NCBI GenBank assembly: GCA_964389025.1
Contig: CAYMCQ010000010.1
Coordinates: forward strand, 1 to 64,000
Reading direction: 5' to 3'
Length of the DNA: 64,000 nt
Source: CAYMCQ01 sp964389025
GTDB taxonomy: Bacteria > Verrucomicrobiota > Verrucomicrobiia > Limisphaerales > CAYMCQ01
The notes below the pieces were generated by a model that searched no databases, was not told the origin of the DNA, and was given only the letters and a program-made list of their open reading frames with translations. The translations under genes were made by a program, and so were the position numbers. Positions within the stretch are counted from its first letter, which is position 1; the number at the start of each line of letters is the position of its first letter. Below are positions 1-9,803 of the stretch, in pieces.

Positions 1-70
1 CGCGCTCTCCCATCTCTGGCTTTTTCGCTTCTCCTAAAAACCGGGGAAAGTCCAAAAAAATGCTTTTCTG

Positions 71-108
71 TTGACACTTGCCCGGCAATTTCGAAACTAT
101 TTGATAAT
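71..108 (+). promoter_or_regulatory. possible promoter upstream of the polysaccharide locus
   Basis: A perfect TTGACA at 71-76 is followed by AACTAT (95-100, spacing 18) and GATAAT (103-108, spacing 26). Neither downstream box is both well matched and well spaced, so this is only a candidate sigma-70-type promoter. It lies about 80 bases ahead of the first gene of the + strand run, where a locus promoter would be expected. Confidence 0.2.
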
Positions 109-187
109 CCGGCTCTGCTCCTTCGGCGCACACGGGTCGCTGCGCGTGATGTGATCGCATGGCCGGACAAAACCTTAAAATTGTTTT

Positions 188-457
188 ATGTCCGAGTTTC
201 TCAGCCGCTTCAGCCTGGATGCTGTAAAATTCAATTCGCAGGTTGCGGCTTGCATGGTGTTCATCTGGCTGGCGCTCGTCGCTTGCGCGGTGTCCAGCCT
301 GTTCACCCGACCGTGGAACAAACGGCAGCGGGTCTTTTGGATTCTGTGGATCGTCTGCGTGCCAGTGGTGGGGCTGTTGTCCTATCTGCCATTTTCCGTC
401 AACACATCGAGGCCGACGGCTACTTTCTCCCGCAAGCAGAAGAAGCACAGCAAATAA
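188..457 (+). CDS. small two-helix membrane protein
   Basis: An 89-residue protein with two hydrophobic segments (about residues 20-38 and 48-66) separated by a basic linker (RPWNKRQR) and ending in a basic tail. The pattern resembles the small PLDc_N-type membrane proteins, in which two helices flank a short Lys/Arg-rich loop and the second carries a P-x-x-G-L motif (here PVVGLLSYL). The family assignment is weak. It is the first gene of the + strand run leading into the export genes and may simply be a neighbour rather than part of the pathway. No clear ribosome binding site precedes the ATG. Confidence 0.55.
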   Translation: MSEFLSRFSLDAVKFNSQVAACMVFIWLALVACAVSSLFTRPWNKRQRVFWILWIVCVPVVGLLSYLPFSVNTSRPTATFSRKQKKHSK

Positions 458-601
458 CCCGCCTGCGTGGTCGAAGCCAAACATCGTGAAAACCATCCCG
501 GTGCAGCGAATTCACAGGCCGCAATTCACAACCCGAACACTCCGGCCCGTTGCGACGGCGCGACAGCGCGGCGAAAACCCGGCTTGTTGCCGAGACAAAC
601 A

Positions 602-2287
602 GTGACTCCGCGCTTTCAAAAATTTCGCGCCGGTTCCACCGCGCCGAAACTTCTTTCTACGGTTTGTCTTTTTGGGCTGGCTGTTTCATTTTCCGTCCTC
701 GGACAAAACAAGCCTGACGAAGAAACGCGTCCCGATGACCGGCTGTTTCTAGGCCTGCCGCAATCCCCCGGCAAACCCGGCGCGGAACCGGCCGATCCAA
801 ACACAGTCGGCCTGCCTTACTCGCAAATCCTTCGTGACACCGAGCCACCATACGAAAATCTTTTTCGCGATGTGCGCATCGGCGGTCGGCTTGAGGAAAA
901 AATCGGCCCGGGTGATCTGTTCACGAGGTCGCGGCTGCTCAGCGGCCCGCGTTTCAATGCGCCGTTGTTTTCGCGCGGCATTCGTCCGGAGGATGCCGAT
1001 TTGAAACTGGGACGGTTTTACCTCGACATCCGCGCCTTGTCCGGCGGTTTGATTTACAGTGACAACGTCAGCCTGCGCGAGAAGAACCCGCGCGATGGCG
1101 TGATCGGCATCGCGCGTTTGACGATGGCTGCGATGCTCCAGATCACGGAACGTCTGCGGATTGCGACGTATGGCACGCTGGTCTGGCTGCCGTTTCGCAG
1201 CGAAATCGGGATTGCAGGTTTCGGCATCAAAGATCCTTTCGCGGTATTCGAGGCAAGGCCGGTAATGCAAACACAGCTTTCCTACGAAGCCACACTGGGC
1301 AATTGGGACATCAAAGCCGTTGATGATTTCCGAGTTCAGCATCGCGGCTTCGGCGCGATCGGGGGTTTCGAGCTTTTCGACGGCGAGCGCTTCGACGAGT
1401 CGGATCGTGCCGGGCGTTTTGTTTTCACCGACCGGACGCGCAGAATTGGAGCCGGTCGCCCGACGAACGGACGGTTCGACACTCTGCTCGAAGCGCGCAA
1501 TCTCATCGGCGCAGTCGCCAGCCGCCTCTTGCCGACGGATACACGAATGGAGATCGGAGCGCATCATTCTGACCTGTGGTATTACAACACGGGCGAATCC
1601 GGGTTGCCGCACAGCCGCGATTCGGCGTTTGTGGCGTTGATTTCTGAGCGCGAAACGCTGCGGTTCAAACCATTCGTCCGCTACCGCGTATCGCGAAGGG
1701 ACGAGGGGGAATGGGATCATGAGGCGCATGCGGGCGTGCGCGGGCCGATCACGGAAAATCTCCGGCTGCTTGCCAGCGCCGGCTATTTCGCAGACGGCGA
1801 TTCGGATCGGAAAACTTATCTGACGCGCGTCCGCTTGCGGCACACGCTCGGACCTTTCACGTTTCACCAACTGGAATTCCATCGCGGCCTCACCGAGCCG
1901 GAGGAGGGCATCGAAACTTCGTGGTATTACCTGCTGCGGCAGGTGCTCGGGCCGGATTTTTTTGGCGAAGTTTTTGCGTTCAGAGCTGACTTCGAAGATT
2001 TGCGATCGCGGCGCGACGGCACGGAATCCCGGGCAGGGCTGCGCCTGACTTACAATCTCAGCAGCCGCGCCACACTGCGCACGAGCGCCACCTATGTGGA
2101 CTTTGATTACAGGAGCAATGCCTTGGGTGATTACTCCGCGTGGATCGGTCGGGCTGAATTGTTTTATCGCTTCGCGCGTTCGTTTCACGCGCGGTTGATT
2201 TATCAACATCAGGTGCGCGACTCGAATTTGGCCGGCGACAGTTACGATGAAAATCTCGTTGGGATTAACCTTATCAAGTATTTTTAG
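602..2287 (+). CDS. outer-membrane beta-barrel protein of polysaccharide locus
   Basis: A secreted protein of about 561 residues. The open frame extends upstream to 467, but that stretch is low-complexity and polar. A GTG at 602 gives a convincing signal peptide (basic N-terminus, then LLSTVCLFGLAVSFSVLGQ), so 602 is preferred. The mature protein has alternating aromatic/polar strand-like segments throughout (for example RLRIATYGTLVWLPF, SWYYLLRQVLG) and ends in a terminal aromatic residue (NLIKYF), as outer-membrane barrels do. Barrels of this kind sit beside Wza/Wzc genes in polysaccharide export clusters and may help the polymer cross or anchor at the outer membrane. The exact role is not determined. 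It precedes the Wza-like gene by about 200 bases. Confidence 0.7.
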   Translation: MTPRFQKFRAGSTAPKLLSTVCLFGLAVSFSVLGQNKPDEETRPDDRLFLGLPQSPGKPGAEPADPNTVGLPYSQILRDTEPPYENLFRDVRIGGRLEEKIGPGDLFTRSRLLSGPRFNAPLFSRGIRPEDADLKLGRFYLDIRALSGGLIYSDNVSLREKNPRDGVIGIARLTMAAMLQITERLRIATYGTLVWLPFRSEIGIAGFGIKDPFAVFEARPVMQTQLSYEATLGNWDIKAVDDFRVQHRGFGAIGGFELFDGERFDESDRAGRFVFTDRTRRIGAGRPTNGRFDTLLEARNLIGAVASRLLPTDTRMEIGAHHSDLWYYNTGESGLPHSRDSAFVALISERETLRFKPFVRYRVSRRDEGEWDHEAHAGVRGPITENLRLLASAGYFADGDSDRKTYLTRVRLRHTLGPFTFHQLEFHRGLTEPEEGIETSWYYLLRQVLGPDFFGEVFAFRADFEDLRSRRDGTESRAGLRLTYNLSSRATLRTSATYVDFDYRSNALGDYSAWIGRAELFYRFARSFHARLIYQHQVRDSNLAGDSYDENLVGINLIKYF

Positions 2288-2494
2288 CCGCCGCCAAAGC
2301 AGGAGAATGCAACCCATTCGATGAATTCTCATGGAAAAAAAGCGCGCCAATATTGGCTGTATCGAAAAGCATATCTTCGTGATGCAATATTGTCTTGATT
2401 CCTGATGCAAAAACCAGTGAAACTCACCAATCCTGAAAGCCAGCTTGTAATCCGCGATTCGTGATGCGAGAATGGGCGCTCAGTTTTGACCTTA

Positions 2495-3841
2495 ATGACG
2501 ACTAGATGTTTTAACTTCATCGGCATGTTAATCGCGGCAGGCTTGCTTTCCAGTTGCGCCTCATCCGGGAGAAAAGACTTTGCCGACGTGCCTGCTGCTG
2601 AAATGCAGCCGGGCAGATCCGGCCTTGCCGACCTGCAGCAAGTTCAACCAGCCGCTGCCGTCGCCGCAGAAAGGCAGCTTTCCGCCGCAACCGTTCCCGC
2701 AGACAACGATCTTGCAGCCTACAAAAAGAGCCGCGCGGAATTTCAAGCCGGCGCGGAAGCCGCGACGAAAAAGCAGATGGGCGCCGAGTCCATCCAGCGC
2801 GACCTCGAAAGGTTGAAGGATCAAAAACAAACATGGCAGCGCGAGATCGTTTACGCCAAAGGCAGGGCGGCCGTCGCAAAAGAACAACTGAACCGCTTCC
2901 TCACCGTCGGCGACCAGCCGCAAATCGAAAAGTGGCGCACCCAGATGGAGAACTGGCAGACCCGCCACAAAGCCGCGGTGCTGGAACTGGAAAAAACCGA
3001 GCTCGAAATTCACGACACCGTCAAGTCTCTTCAAGATTCTTTCAAGGTCACCAAAAACGAAATCATCATGCCGGGTGAGTCCATCGAAGTGTTTGTGAAA
3101 GAGGACGACACACTCAGTAAAGTTTATCAAGTGCGTCAGGGCGGTTACATTTACATGGGCAATGTGGGCAGAATTAACGTTGCCGGCAAAACTTTGGCTG
3201 AAGCCGAGCAGGCCATCAAAGATGCTCTGGCGGAAAACTACATTAAGAACGCTACCGTCATGGTGGATCGTCCAGACGGCACCAGTATGAATGACGGGCA
3301 GGTCATTTACCTCGCAGGGGAATTCGTGAAGCCCGGCGCGTGGAAAATTCCGGTGGGACACACGCCCACGATTGTCACCACGCTCCTGCGCAACCCATAC
3401 AAAGAGACTGCGGATTTGACGAAAGTGAGCTTGAATCGTCTGGTGGGCGGGCAGGCGCTTGTCGAAGAAGTCAATGTCCAGGCGATTTTGCATCATGGCG
3501 GAAACAATGGCCAGCAGTCGGATCTCGTGCTCAAGCCGGGAGACATCGTCACGCTTCGGCCGTTCGCCAACGTGATTTACGTGAGCGGCAACGTCGTCAG
3601 ACCCGGCGCGCTGAAACTGCTGCCGGACGACGAATTGACGGCTTATTCGGCGATTCTGCGCAGCGGCGGTTTTGCGCGGTTTGCCAACCGCAAGAAGGTC
3701 TATGTCATCCGGGACATGGGCAACGGCAAGAAAATACGGATCAATGTGGACATCAAGGCGCTGGAGCAGGGCAAAGGTTCGGACTTGATTTTAAAAAGCA
3801 AAGACATCGTGAAAGTGCCCGAGAAGTTTTTCAGCTTTTAA
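2495..3841 (+). CDS. Wza-like polysaccharide export lipoprotein
   Basis: A 448-residue outer-membrane polysaccharide export protein. ATG 2495 is chosen over an in-frame TTG at 2486. The N-terminus is a lipoprotein signal with lipobox LLSSC (Cys about 21). Residues about 75-190 form a long charged, probably coiled-coil region that ordinary Wza proteins lack. The Poly_export domain follows at about 195-265 (IIMPGESIEVFVKEDDTLSK, then GGYIYMGNVGRINVAGKTL), and SLBB-type beta-grasp segments follow from about 270 to 440 (VIYLAGEFVKPGAWKIP, VIYVSGNVVRPGALKL). Family members form the octameric outer-membrane channel for capsule or EPS. It lies 78 bases upstream of the Wzc-like kinase, as expected for a Wza/Wzc pair. 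Confidence 0.9.
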   Translation: MTTRCFNFIGMLIAAGLLSSCASSGRKDFADVPAAEMQPGRSGLADLQQVQPAAAVAAERQLSAATVPADNDLAAYKKSRAEFQAGAEAATKKQMGAESIQRDLERLKDQKQTWQREIVYAKGRAAVAKEQLNRFLTVGDQPQIEKWRTQMENWQTRHKAAVLELEKTELEIHDTVKSLQDSFKVTKNEIIMPGESIEVFVKEDDTLSKVYQVRQGGYIYMGNVGRINVAGKTLAEAEQAIKDALAENYIKNATVMVDRPDGTSMNDGQVIYLAGEFVKPGAWKIPVGHTPTIVTTLLRNPYKETADLTKVSLNRLVGGQALVEEVNVQAILHHGGNNGQQSDLVLKPGDIVTLRPFANVIYVSGNVVRPGALKLLPDDELTAYSAILRSGGFARFANRKKVYVIRDMGNGKKIRINVDIKALEQGKGSDLILKSKDIVKVPEKFFSF

Positions 3842-3919
3842 GCTTTCTTTTCAGGCGGGTGTTTGAAAGTATGTAGTGGCGGTTTTCTCGCCCGTTGTTT
3901 GCGCGTGAGTGACTGAAAT

Positions 3920-6097
3920 ATGATTCCGAAAACCAAAAAGAGCGTCATCAATGATTTTGACATCATGATGTATCTGGCGCTCGGGCTGAAACACATGCGC
4001 CTCATGGTGCTGCTCGTTTCCTTGTGCCTGATGGTTGGCCTCACCTACTACGCGTATGCCCGGCCCATCTACCGGTCCAAGGCATTGGTTCATTATCAAT
4101 CATTGCCGCGTCCGCTCGACGCAGAAAAAGTTTTCAAGGATGAACGCTTGGGGACCATCCGCAAGGACTTGTATTCCGGCCATGTCCTCAAGCGCGCCGC
4201 CAAACGTCTGGGCGTTGACCTCAATGAACGGGACATCCGGCTGAAATACCTCAAATCAATACGGATCGGCTTCGACATGGCGTCGAAAAACATTTCCATC
4301 GAAGTCTATCCGTATTCAGTCGAGTGGGCCAAAAAACTTCCGGAGGCGCTTGTTCAGGAGTATCTGCTGGATCGCGAGGAAAGCCGTATCAAGCAATTGG
4401 AGTATAAGACCGAAGTTTTTGCGAAAGATATGGCTGAGTTGAAACGGCTCGAAATCCAGTTGTCCAACAAACAGCAGGATTTTCAAGTCACGAACAGTTT
4501 GACAAAAATCCAAATCGAATTCCAGCAGATCAGCCAGGTTCCACAGGATTTGCTGATGACCAAGAACCAGCTCTCGGTCATGGGGCATTTTCGTGAAATG
4601 CTGAAAAGCGACCAGCTCGACACTGTCAGCAAACTTTCCTTGCTCTCCAGCATGGAGCGCGACCTTCAAGTAAAAGTCGGCGACCTGATCCAAACGGAAA
4701 CCAAGGAAGGCAACCGTCAGGTCGTGGTCGTGCCGCAGGCGATCACTCCGCCAACCCCGAAACCGTGGGAGCAATACGACAAGGAACGAGCCGGTTTGGA
4801 GCAACGCAGCGCTGAACTTGCCCGGGTCGGATACATGCAGGGGCATCCCAAAATGAAAGATGTCCAGAAGCAGCTCGACGCGGTGAACAAAGCCCTGGAT
4901 CTCGAATTGCAAGTCACGATGAATCGGTTCGACCTTCAATACGCCCAACTCATCGAGAAAAAAGCCACGCTGGAGAAAAAGCTGCCCGAATACGATGAAA
5001 TCACGAAGCGCCACAGAGTGGCTCTTCAGGCATACAACCGCCTTAGTTTGCAAGAGATGCCGTGGAAAAATTATTATGACCTGATGGAGAAAAGCCTCAG
5101 CGCCGTAAATTACGCCATAGACAAGGACCGCACTGATATCCAATACAAGAATTTGTCCGAGTTCAGCGAGGTGCCTGTTTCACCATACCGTCTCAAACTG
5201 CTGATTTACTCCTTGATTGCCGGCCTCGCTCTGGCCATTGCCATCCCGTTCCTGCTTGAATATCTGGACAGCCGCCTCTCGGACATGGATCAGGTGGAAG
5301 AAGCTCTTAAAATACGAGGCCTCGGCGTTGTCCCCAAAATCACGGAAACTTCGATTGATGGCTTGATCACCTTGCCGCTGGACGATAAACGGGATCATCA
5401 TTTGCAGGAAAATTTCCGGCTCATCCGCACCAATCTCACCATGAACGCCGAATCTCCGGCTTTGCCCCAGGTGATCCTCGTCACCAGCGCCATGCCGCAG
5501 GAAGGCAAAACAGTCGTCTCATCGCACCTCGCCATGTCCTTCGCGAAGAAGGGCGAAAAGACGCTGCTCATTGACGCCGACCTCCGGCGCGGACGCTTGC
5601 ATCGTCTATTTGGCTGTCAAAACCGCCCCGGCCTGTCCGAAATGCTGACCGAATCCAGGACTCTCGAAGAAGTTTGTCGGGCGAATGTCCATCCAAATCT
5701 GACTGTGCTGAGCTGCGGCAAACATTTGCACTGGGCTTCCGAACTGTTGGACTCGGCGGTCTTTCCCAAATTGATGGAGGAGTTGCGCCGCAAATACCAA
5801 CGCATCATCATTGACACGCCACCAGTGCTTGGCCTGTCGGAAACTTCCATTCTCCAGCGTTCGTGCGACGGCGTCATGCTCGTCATCTGGAGCGAATACA
5901 CTCCCATGCACAACGCGAAAGCCGCCATTCAGGCCCTCGCCACCAACGGCGCAAAATTCTGCGGCTTCGTGCTGAACCGGCTCGACTTTTCCGCGCTGAC
6001 GAACCGCTACAAATATTTCTATTACTCGCCATACTACTATGGCAATTACAAGGCCCTTGAAGCGCCGCCAGCCATTCCCGCGGCTCCGGCAGTGTAA
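3920..6097 (+). CDS. Wzc-like polysaccharide co-polymerase / BY-kinase
   Basis: A 725-residue inner-membrane chain-length regulator fused to a bacterial tyrosine autokinase. TM1 lies at about residues 30-50, a periplasmic Wzz-like domain with long coiled coil follows, and TM2 is at about 424-446. The cytoplasmic CpsD/Wzc ATPase domain has a Walker A (SAMPQEGKTVVSS, about 523-535), a Walker A'-type stretch (LLIDADLRRG) and a Walker B (RIIIDTPP, about 630). The C-terminus carries an eight-tyrosine cluster (RYKYFYYSPYYYGNY), the usual autophosphorylation site. Cycles of phosphorylation in this family control polymer length and export through the Wza channel. The fused kinase is the proteobacterial Wzc layout rather than the split CapA/CapB form. 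Confidence 0.93.
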   Translation: MIPKTKKSVINDFDIMMYLALGLKHMRLMVLLVSLCLMVGLTYYAYARPIYRSKALVHYQSLPRPLDAEKVFKDERLGTIRKDLYSGHVLKRAAKRLGVDLNERDIRLKYLKSIRIGFDMASKNISIEVYPYSVEWAKKLPEALVQEYLLDREESRIKQLEYKTEVFAKDMAELKRLEIQLSNKQQDFQVTNSLTKIQIEFQQISQVPQDLLMTKNQLSVMGHFREMLKSDQLDTVSKLSLLSSMERDLQVKVGDLIQTETKEGNRQVVVVPQAITPPTPKPWEQYDKERAGLEQRSAELARVGYMQGHPKMKDVQKQLDAVNKALDLELQVTMNRFDLQYAQLIEKKATLEKKLPEYDEITKRHRVALQAYNRLSLQEMPWKNYYDLMEKSLSAVNYAIDKDRTDIQYKNLSEFSEVPVSPYRLKLLIYSLIAGLALAIAIPFLLEYLDSRLSDMDQVEEALKIRGLGVVPKITETSIDGLITLPLDDKRDHHLQENFRLIRTNLTMNAESPALPQVILVTSAMPQEGKTVVSSHLAMSFAKKGEKTLLIDADLRRGRLHRLFGCQNRPGLSEMLTESRTLEEVCRANVHPNLTVLSCGKHLHWASELLDSAVFPKLMEELRRKYQRIIIDTPPVLGLSETSILQRSCDGVMLVIWSEYTPMHNAKAAIQALATNGAKFCGFVLNRLDFSALTNRYKYFYYSPYYYGNYKALEAPPAIPAAPAV

Positions 6098-6111
6098 AAT
6101 CCCTGTCGGTT

Positions 6112-7134
6112 ATGGCTGACAGTCCCTCATCCGAACATTTTTCCATGCCCGGTGTCTCGGTCGTCATTCCGGCTTACAACTACGCGAATTTTCTTGGGGC
6201 GACCATGGATTCGGTTTTGCGCCAGGAATATCCGCAGTTTGAACTGATCGTGGTTGACGACGGCTCGACTGATGACACGCATGAAGTGGTCGAGTCGCGC
6301 CGGCGTCTTGATTCCCGCGTGCGCTACGTTCACCAGACCAACGCCGGCCTTTCCGCCGCGCGCAACACCGGCATCCGTTCGGCCAGGCACGGCTTCGTGG
6401 CGTTTCTGGACGCGGACGACCAGTGGCTGCCAGGTTTCCTCGCGCGCACGATGCAAACATTTGCGCGCCTGCCGGAAAACTTTTTCGTCGTGGCCGCGCG
6501 CAACGACAACATGGATGTCAAAGGCGAACTCATAAAAACAAAAAAACTCGCCCCGCAAGAGGACGTGGAGATCACCGCCCGTGATGTCCTTTTCAGAACA
6601 CGCTTTGGTTCGTCCAGCGTCGTCGTCAAACGCGCGGCCTTCGAGCAGTGCGGTTATTTTGACACGACGTTGCGCAGTTCCGAAGACCGTCACATGTGGC
6701 TGCGCATCGCCGCGCGCCATCGCATCTTTCTGCTCGCCGAACGGCTGGCCGTGGTTCGCCGGCATCCCACGAGCATGAGCCGCGATGCCGACCGCATGAA
6801 GGACAACATGGGGCGTGTGCTTCGTTACGCTTGCCAGAATGATATCGTCCCCCGGCGCGAAATCTTTTTCTGGCTCAGGGTTTATTCCTTCTTCTACTTT
6901 CAAACCGCCTGGATGTATGGTGATCAATGCCGGCGCGGCAAAGCGCTTCGGGATTTGCTGTTCTCGCTGTTGCTGTGGCCGTGTTTTTTCCGCCCGGGCC
7001 GGTTTAACGAGCCGCCGTTGTTTCGAATCCGGAGCTTCATCTGGTTTGTTCGCCGAAAAAATCGTGTGGCCGAAATGCCTCCCCCGAAAGCGTTCGGGGT
7101 TGCGCCGTCCGTATCCGGGCAGAGGGCGGCGTAG
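6112..7134 (+). CDS. family 2 glycosyltransferase
   Basis: A 340-residue GT-A fold enzyme. The nucleotide-sugar domain begins at once (VSVVIPAYNYANFLGATM), with the acidic pair VVDDGSTDD at about residue 46 and the DxD-type metal site FLDADDQW at about 101. A basic, partly hydrophobic C-terminal part (about 250-310) may associate with the membrane. GT2 enzymes transfer a sugar from a UDP- or GDP-donor to the growing lipid-linked repeat unit. Donor and linkage cannot be read from the sequence. It starts 14 bases after the Wzc-like gene. An alternative start is the Met at 6145, just before the conserved core. Confidence 0.88.
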   Translation: MADSPSSEHFSMPGVSVVIPAYNYANFLGATMDSVLRQEYPQFELIVVDDGSTDDTHEVVESRRRLDSRVRYVHQTNAGLSAARNTGIRSARHGFVAFLDADDQWLPGFLARTMQTFARLPENFFVVAARNDNMDVKGELIKTKKLAPQEDVEITARDVLFRTRFGSSSVVVKRAAFEQCGYFDTTLRSSEDRHMWLRIAARHRIFLLAERLAVVRRHPTSMSRDADRMKDNMGRVLRYACQNDIVPRREIFFWLRVYSFFYFQTAWMYGDQCRRGKALRDLLFSLLLWPCFFRPGRFNEPPLFRIRSFIWFVRRKNRVAEMPPPKAFGVAPSVSGQRAA

Positions 7135-7155
7135 TTTCCCCAAAGGAAGGCGTCC

Positions 7156-8286
7156 ATGCCCTCAGAGCCCGTCAAAATACTTCACGTTGTTTTTTCCCTC
7201 GACCCGGGCGGGATGGAGAACGGACTTGTGAATGTTGCCGGCGCTTTGCCGCCGGAAAAATTTCAAGTCCACGTCTGCTGTTTGGAACGCGCAGGCGCGT
7301 TCGCCGCGCGGCTTCCTGATCCCCGGAATGTCTACGTGCTGAACAAGCGTTCCGGCTTTTCGCCCCGGACGGTGCTGGACTTGGCCCGCCTCATTCGCCG
7401 CCTCAAGCCGCACGTCATCCACACTCATAATCTCGGCCCGCTCATTTACGGCAGCCTCGCGACCGGACTTGGCCGCTGGAAACCCATCCTGCACGGCGAA
7501 CACGGCTCGCTCCAACCCGACCAGCTTGTCCCGCGGCGTATTCGCGAGAGGAGGTTTTTTTATCGCACTTGCAGTTGCATCCACACGGTTTCGCACGACC
7601 TGACCAAGCAGCTTCACGAAATGGGATTTCAAAGGTCGCGCATGGTCACGGTCATAAATGGCGTGGACACCGCCCGATTCGTTCCGCCCTCTTCCCGTTC
7701 CGAGGCGCGAAAAAAAATTGGCCTTCCGGACAAGGCCCTTGTCATCGGCATTGTCGGCCGTTTTGCCGCGCTGAAACGCCATGAGGATTTGATGGAAGCG
7801 TTCGAAGTTCTGGCGAAAAAATTTACAAATGCGCATCTGCTAGTCGTTGGAGGCGGCGGCCCGGACGAGGAAAAAATTCTGGCCCGGCTGAATCGCAGCC
7901 CGGCGAAAGACCGGGTTCGCATCACCGGTTTTCAGAGCGATCCGCTGCCATTTTATCAGGCGATGGATTTGCTGACCGCGCCGTCGCTGCACGAAGGGAT
8001 GTCCAACGCCGTTTTGGAGGCGATGGCCTGTGGTGTGCCTGCGTTGGCCCATCTTGTTTGCGGCAACTCGGAAATGATTTCCAGCGGGGTGCATGGCATT
8101 GTCTCCGACCTGAGTTCCATTGAAAAACTGCGCGTCGAATTGGAAAATGCCCTTGCTGAACCTGAAAAATTGGCGGGCATGGGTCGAAAAGCGCGGGAAA
8201 AAGTGGTCGCTGGATTCTCGCTGGCGGGCATGGCGGCCAGTTACGGAAAATTGTATTCCGAGCTTTTTAAGCCGGACGGAAACTGA
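7156..8286 (+). CDS. family 4 glycosyltransferase
   Basis: A 376-residue retaining GT-B glycosyltransferase. The glycine-rich N-terminal loop (LDPGGMENGLVNVAG) and the C-terminal EX7E donor-site motif (HEGMSNAVLEAMACGVP, about residue 280) are both present. IGIVGRFAALKRHEDLMEA marks the start of the second Rossmann domain. A good ribosome binding site (AGGAAGG) lies 7-13 bases ahead of the ATG. It probably adds one sugar of the repeat unit built by this operon. The adjoining ligase gene begins 12 bases downstream. Confidence 0.9.
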   Translation: MPSEPVKILHVVFSLDPGGMENGLVNVAGALPPEKFQVHVCCLERAGAFAARLPDPRNVYVLNKRSGFSPRTVLDLARLIRRLKPHVIHTHNLGPLIYGSLATGLGRWKPILHGEHGSLQPDQLVPRRIRERRFFYRTCSCIHTVSHDLTKQLHEMGFQRSRMVTVINGVDTARFVPPSSRSEARKKIGLPDKALVIGIVGRFAALKRHEDLMEAFEVLAKKFTNAHLLVVGGGGPDEEKILARLNRSPAKDRVRITGFQSDPLPFYQAMDLLTAPSLHEGMSNAVLEAMACGVPALAHLVCGNSEMISSGVHGIVSDLSSIEKLRVELENALAEPEKLAGMGRKAREKVVAGFSLAGMAASYGKLYSELFKPDGN

Positions 8287-8298
8287 TACTATGTTGTT

Positions 8299-9756
8299 GT
8301 GGATTTAACCGCGATCATATTGTTTTTGATTCTGTATTACATCCGCCCGCAGGAATGGATCGGATGGGCGGCATCGCTTGAGTTGGTCAGGATTTCCATT
8401 GCGTTTGCCATCATCACCATGTTCAGCCGGCATCGCGGATTGACTTGGAAGGATTTTTTCAAAACGCCGCACGACTGGCTGATGCTGGCGTATTTTCTCT
8501 GGATTGTCGGCACGTCACCAGCCAGCTTCGACACCTTGGGGAATATCTACAACAACTTCGTGATTTATGCGATCACCGTGCAGGCATTGTCGAGCATGCA
8601 GCGCGTCTCCAAGTTTCTGAACTGGTGGACGGTGATGATCTTCATCATCGCCGCGCTTGGTGTGGCGAGTGAATACGGCTTCGATCCCATGGAAGGTCAT
8701 GACAAAACAACCGGCCAGATGAAGGGCCGGCTGATCCTAAACACTTCCATCTTCTGGAACCCAAATGCTTACGGACACAGCGTCGTGCCCGTGCTGGCCA
8801 TGCTCTATTTCATTCTCTGCTGGCGGCGGCCTATCTTCATGAAAATCGCGACTGTTCCCGTTCTCTTCCTTCCATTTTATTGCATCTATATGACAGCCTC
8901 AAAAGGCGCGTTCCTCGCCGGTTTCGCCTCGGCTGTCACGGCTTTGACCTTTGGCCGGCCGAAAGTATTTCAAGTCCTGATTCTGTGCGGCGCCATGACG
9001 ATGGGCGTGACGGCGCTTTATACCCTGCCGCGCATGGGTGAACTGGACAAGTCGGCCAGTGATGGAGCCATTCAGGGACGCAAGGCTGCTTTCAAGTATG
9101 GGCTTACGATACTGAAAAATGATTGGAATGGAGTGGGCCACAAAAAGTTTATCAGAAGCTTCACGGAGGCGCACACGTTTTCCAAAGCAGCACACAGCTC
9201 GTATGTGAATATTGGCGCTGAACTGGGATACGCTGGGTTTTTCCTGTATATCGGCCTTATGTATTCGTGCTTGCGGACGTTGCTCACCGTCAAAACACGC
9301 GACACAACTGAAGAACGCGTCCGGCGCATAATGTTTACGATGCTTATTGCTTACATGGCGTCCTCATGGATGGTGGATTTCGCTTATCGCGGCTCTTTCT
9401 TCCTTTTGGTTGCGGCCATAGCCGCTTTTCACCGCCAGATGTTGCCGACAATAGAATCGCCGAAACCGCAGGTTGAAACATCAGAAGTGGAAGTGTTGTC
9501 GCCCGCGCCTGCCGCCGGACTGCTGCCTTTTTCTTCCGGCGGACAAAATCCCCTTCCTGTTTTCGCGCAAACCACAGTGATCGTTCCTGCACCCTTGGAC
9601 GCCAAAGGAAGAATTCCCGAGCCTGTGGGGGTCGCCGATGCCGCAAAACCTCCTGGACTGCTCTGGCAACGCCTCTCGTGGGTTGACTTCGCGCTCATCG
9701 CAGTCATGACGTATGGATTTGTCCGGTTCTGGGCTTACATAATCACGCAGGTTTGA
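8299..9756 (+). CDS. O-antigen ligase / polymerase family protein
   Basis: A 485-residue polytopic membrane protein with about ten hydrophobic segments, starting from GTG 8299 (the ATG at 8291 is out of frame and closes after five codons). The opening (IILFLILYYIRPQEWIG) and a long loop containing HSSYVNIGAELGYAGF match the Wzy_C / O-antigen ligase superfamily. The family includes the putative O-glycosylation ligase found beside exosortase-A clusters. It either polymerises repeat units or ligates glycan to an acceptor. The C-terminal 90 residues are an unusual Pro/Ala-rich linker followed by one more predicted helix. It sits between two glycosyltransferase genes. Confidence 0.85.
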   Translation: MDLTAIILFLILYYIRPQEWIGWAASLELVRISIAFAIITMFSRHRGLTWKDFFKTPHDWLMLAYFLWIVGTSPASFDTLGNIYNNFVIYAITVQALSSMQRVSKFLNWWTVMIFIIAALGVASEYGFDPMEGHDKTTGQMKGRLILNTSIFWNPNAYGHSVVPVLAMLYFILCWRRPIFMKIATVPVLFLPFYCIYMTASKGAFLAGFASAVTALTFGRPKVFQVLILCGAMTMGVTALYTLPRMGELDKSASDGAIQGRKAAFKYGLTILKNDWNGVGHKKFIRSFTEAHTFSKAAHSSYVNIGAELGYAGFFLYIGLMYSCLRTLLTVKTRDTTEERVRRIMFTMLIAYMASSWMVDFAYRGSFFLLVAAIAAFHRQMLPTIESPKPQVETSEVEVLSPAPAAGLLPFSSGGQNPLPVFAQTTVIVPAPLDAKGRIPEPVGVADAAKPPGLLWQRLSWVDFALIAVMTYGFVRFWAYIITQV

Positions 9757-9803
9757 CATGGCGCTCGCCGCATTGGCATCGCGCTGCAGTTGCACCCGCT
9801 GAC

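Noticed and set aside
7015..7035. tRNA T-arm-like sequence (TTTCGAATCC)
   Set aside because: It lies within a glycosyltransferase gene, and no cloverleaf can be built around it. No other tRNA-like sequence was seen.
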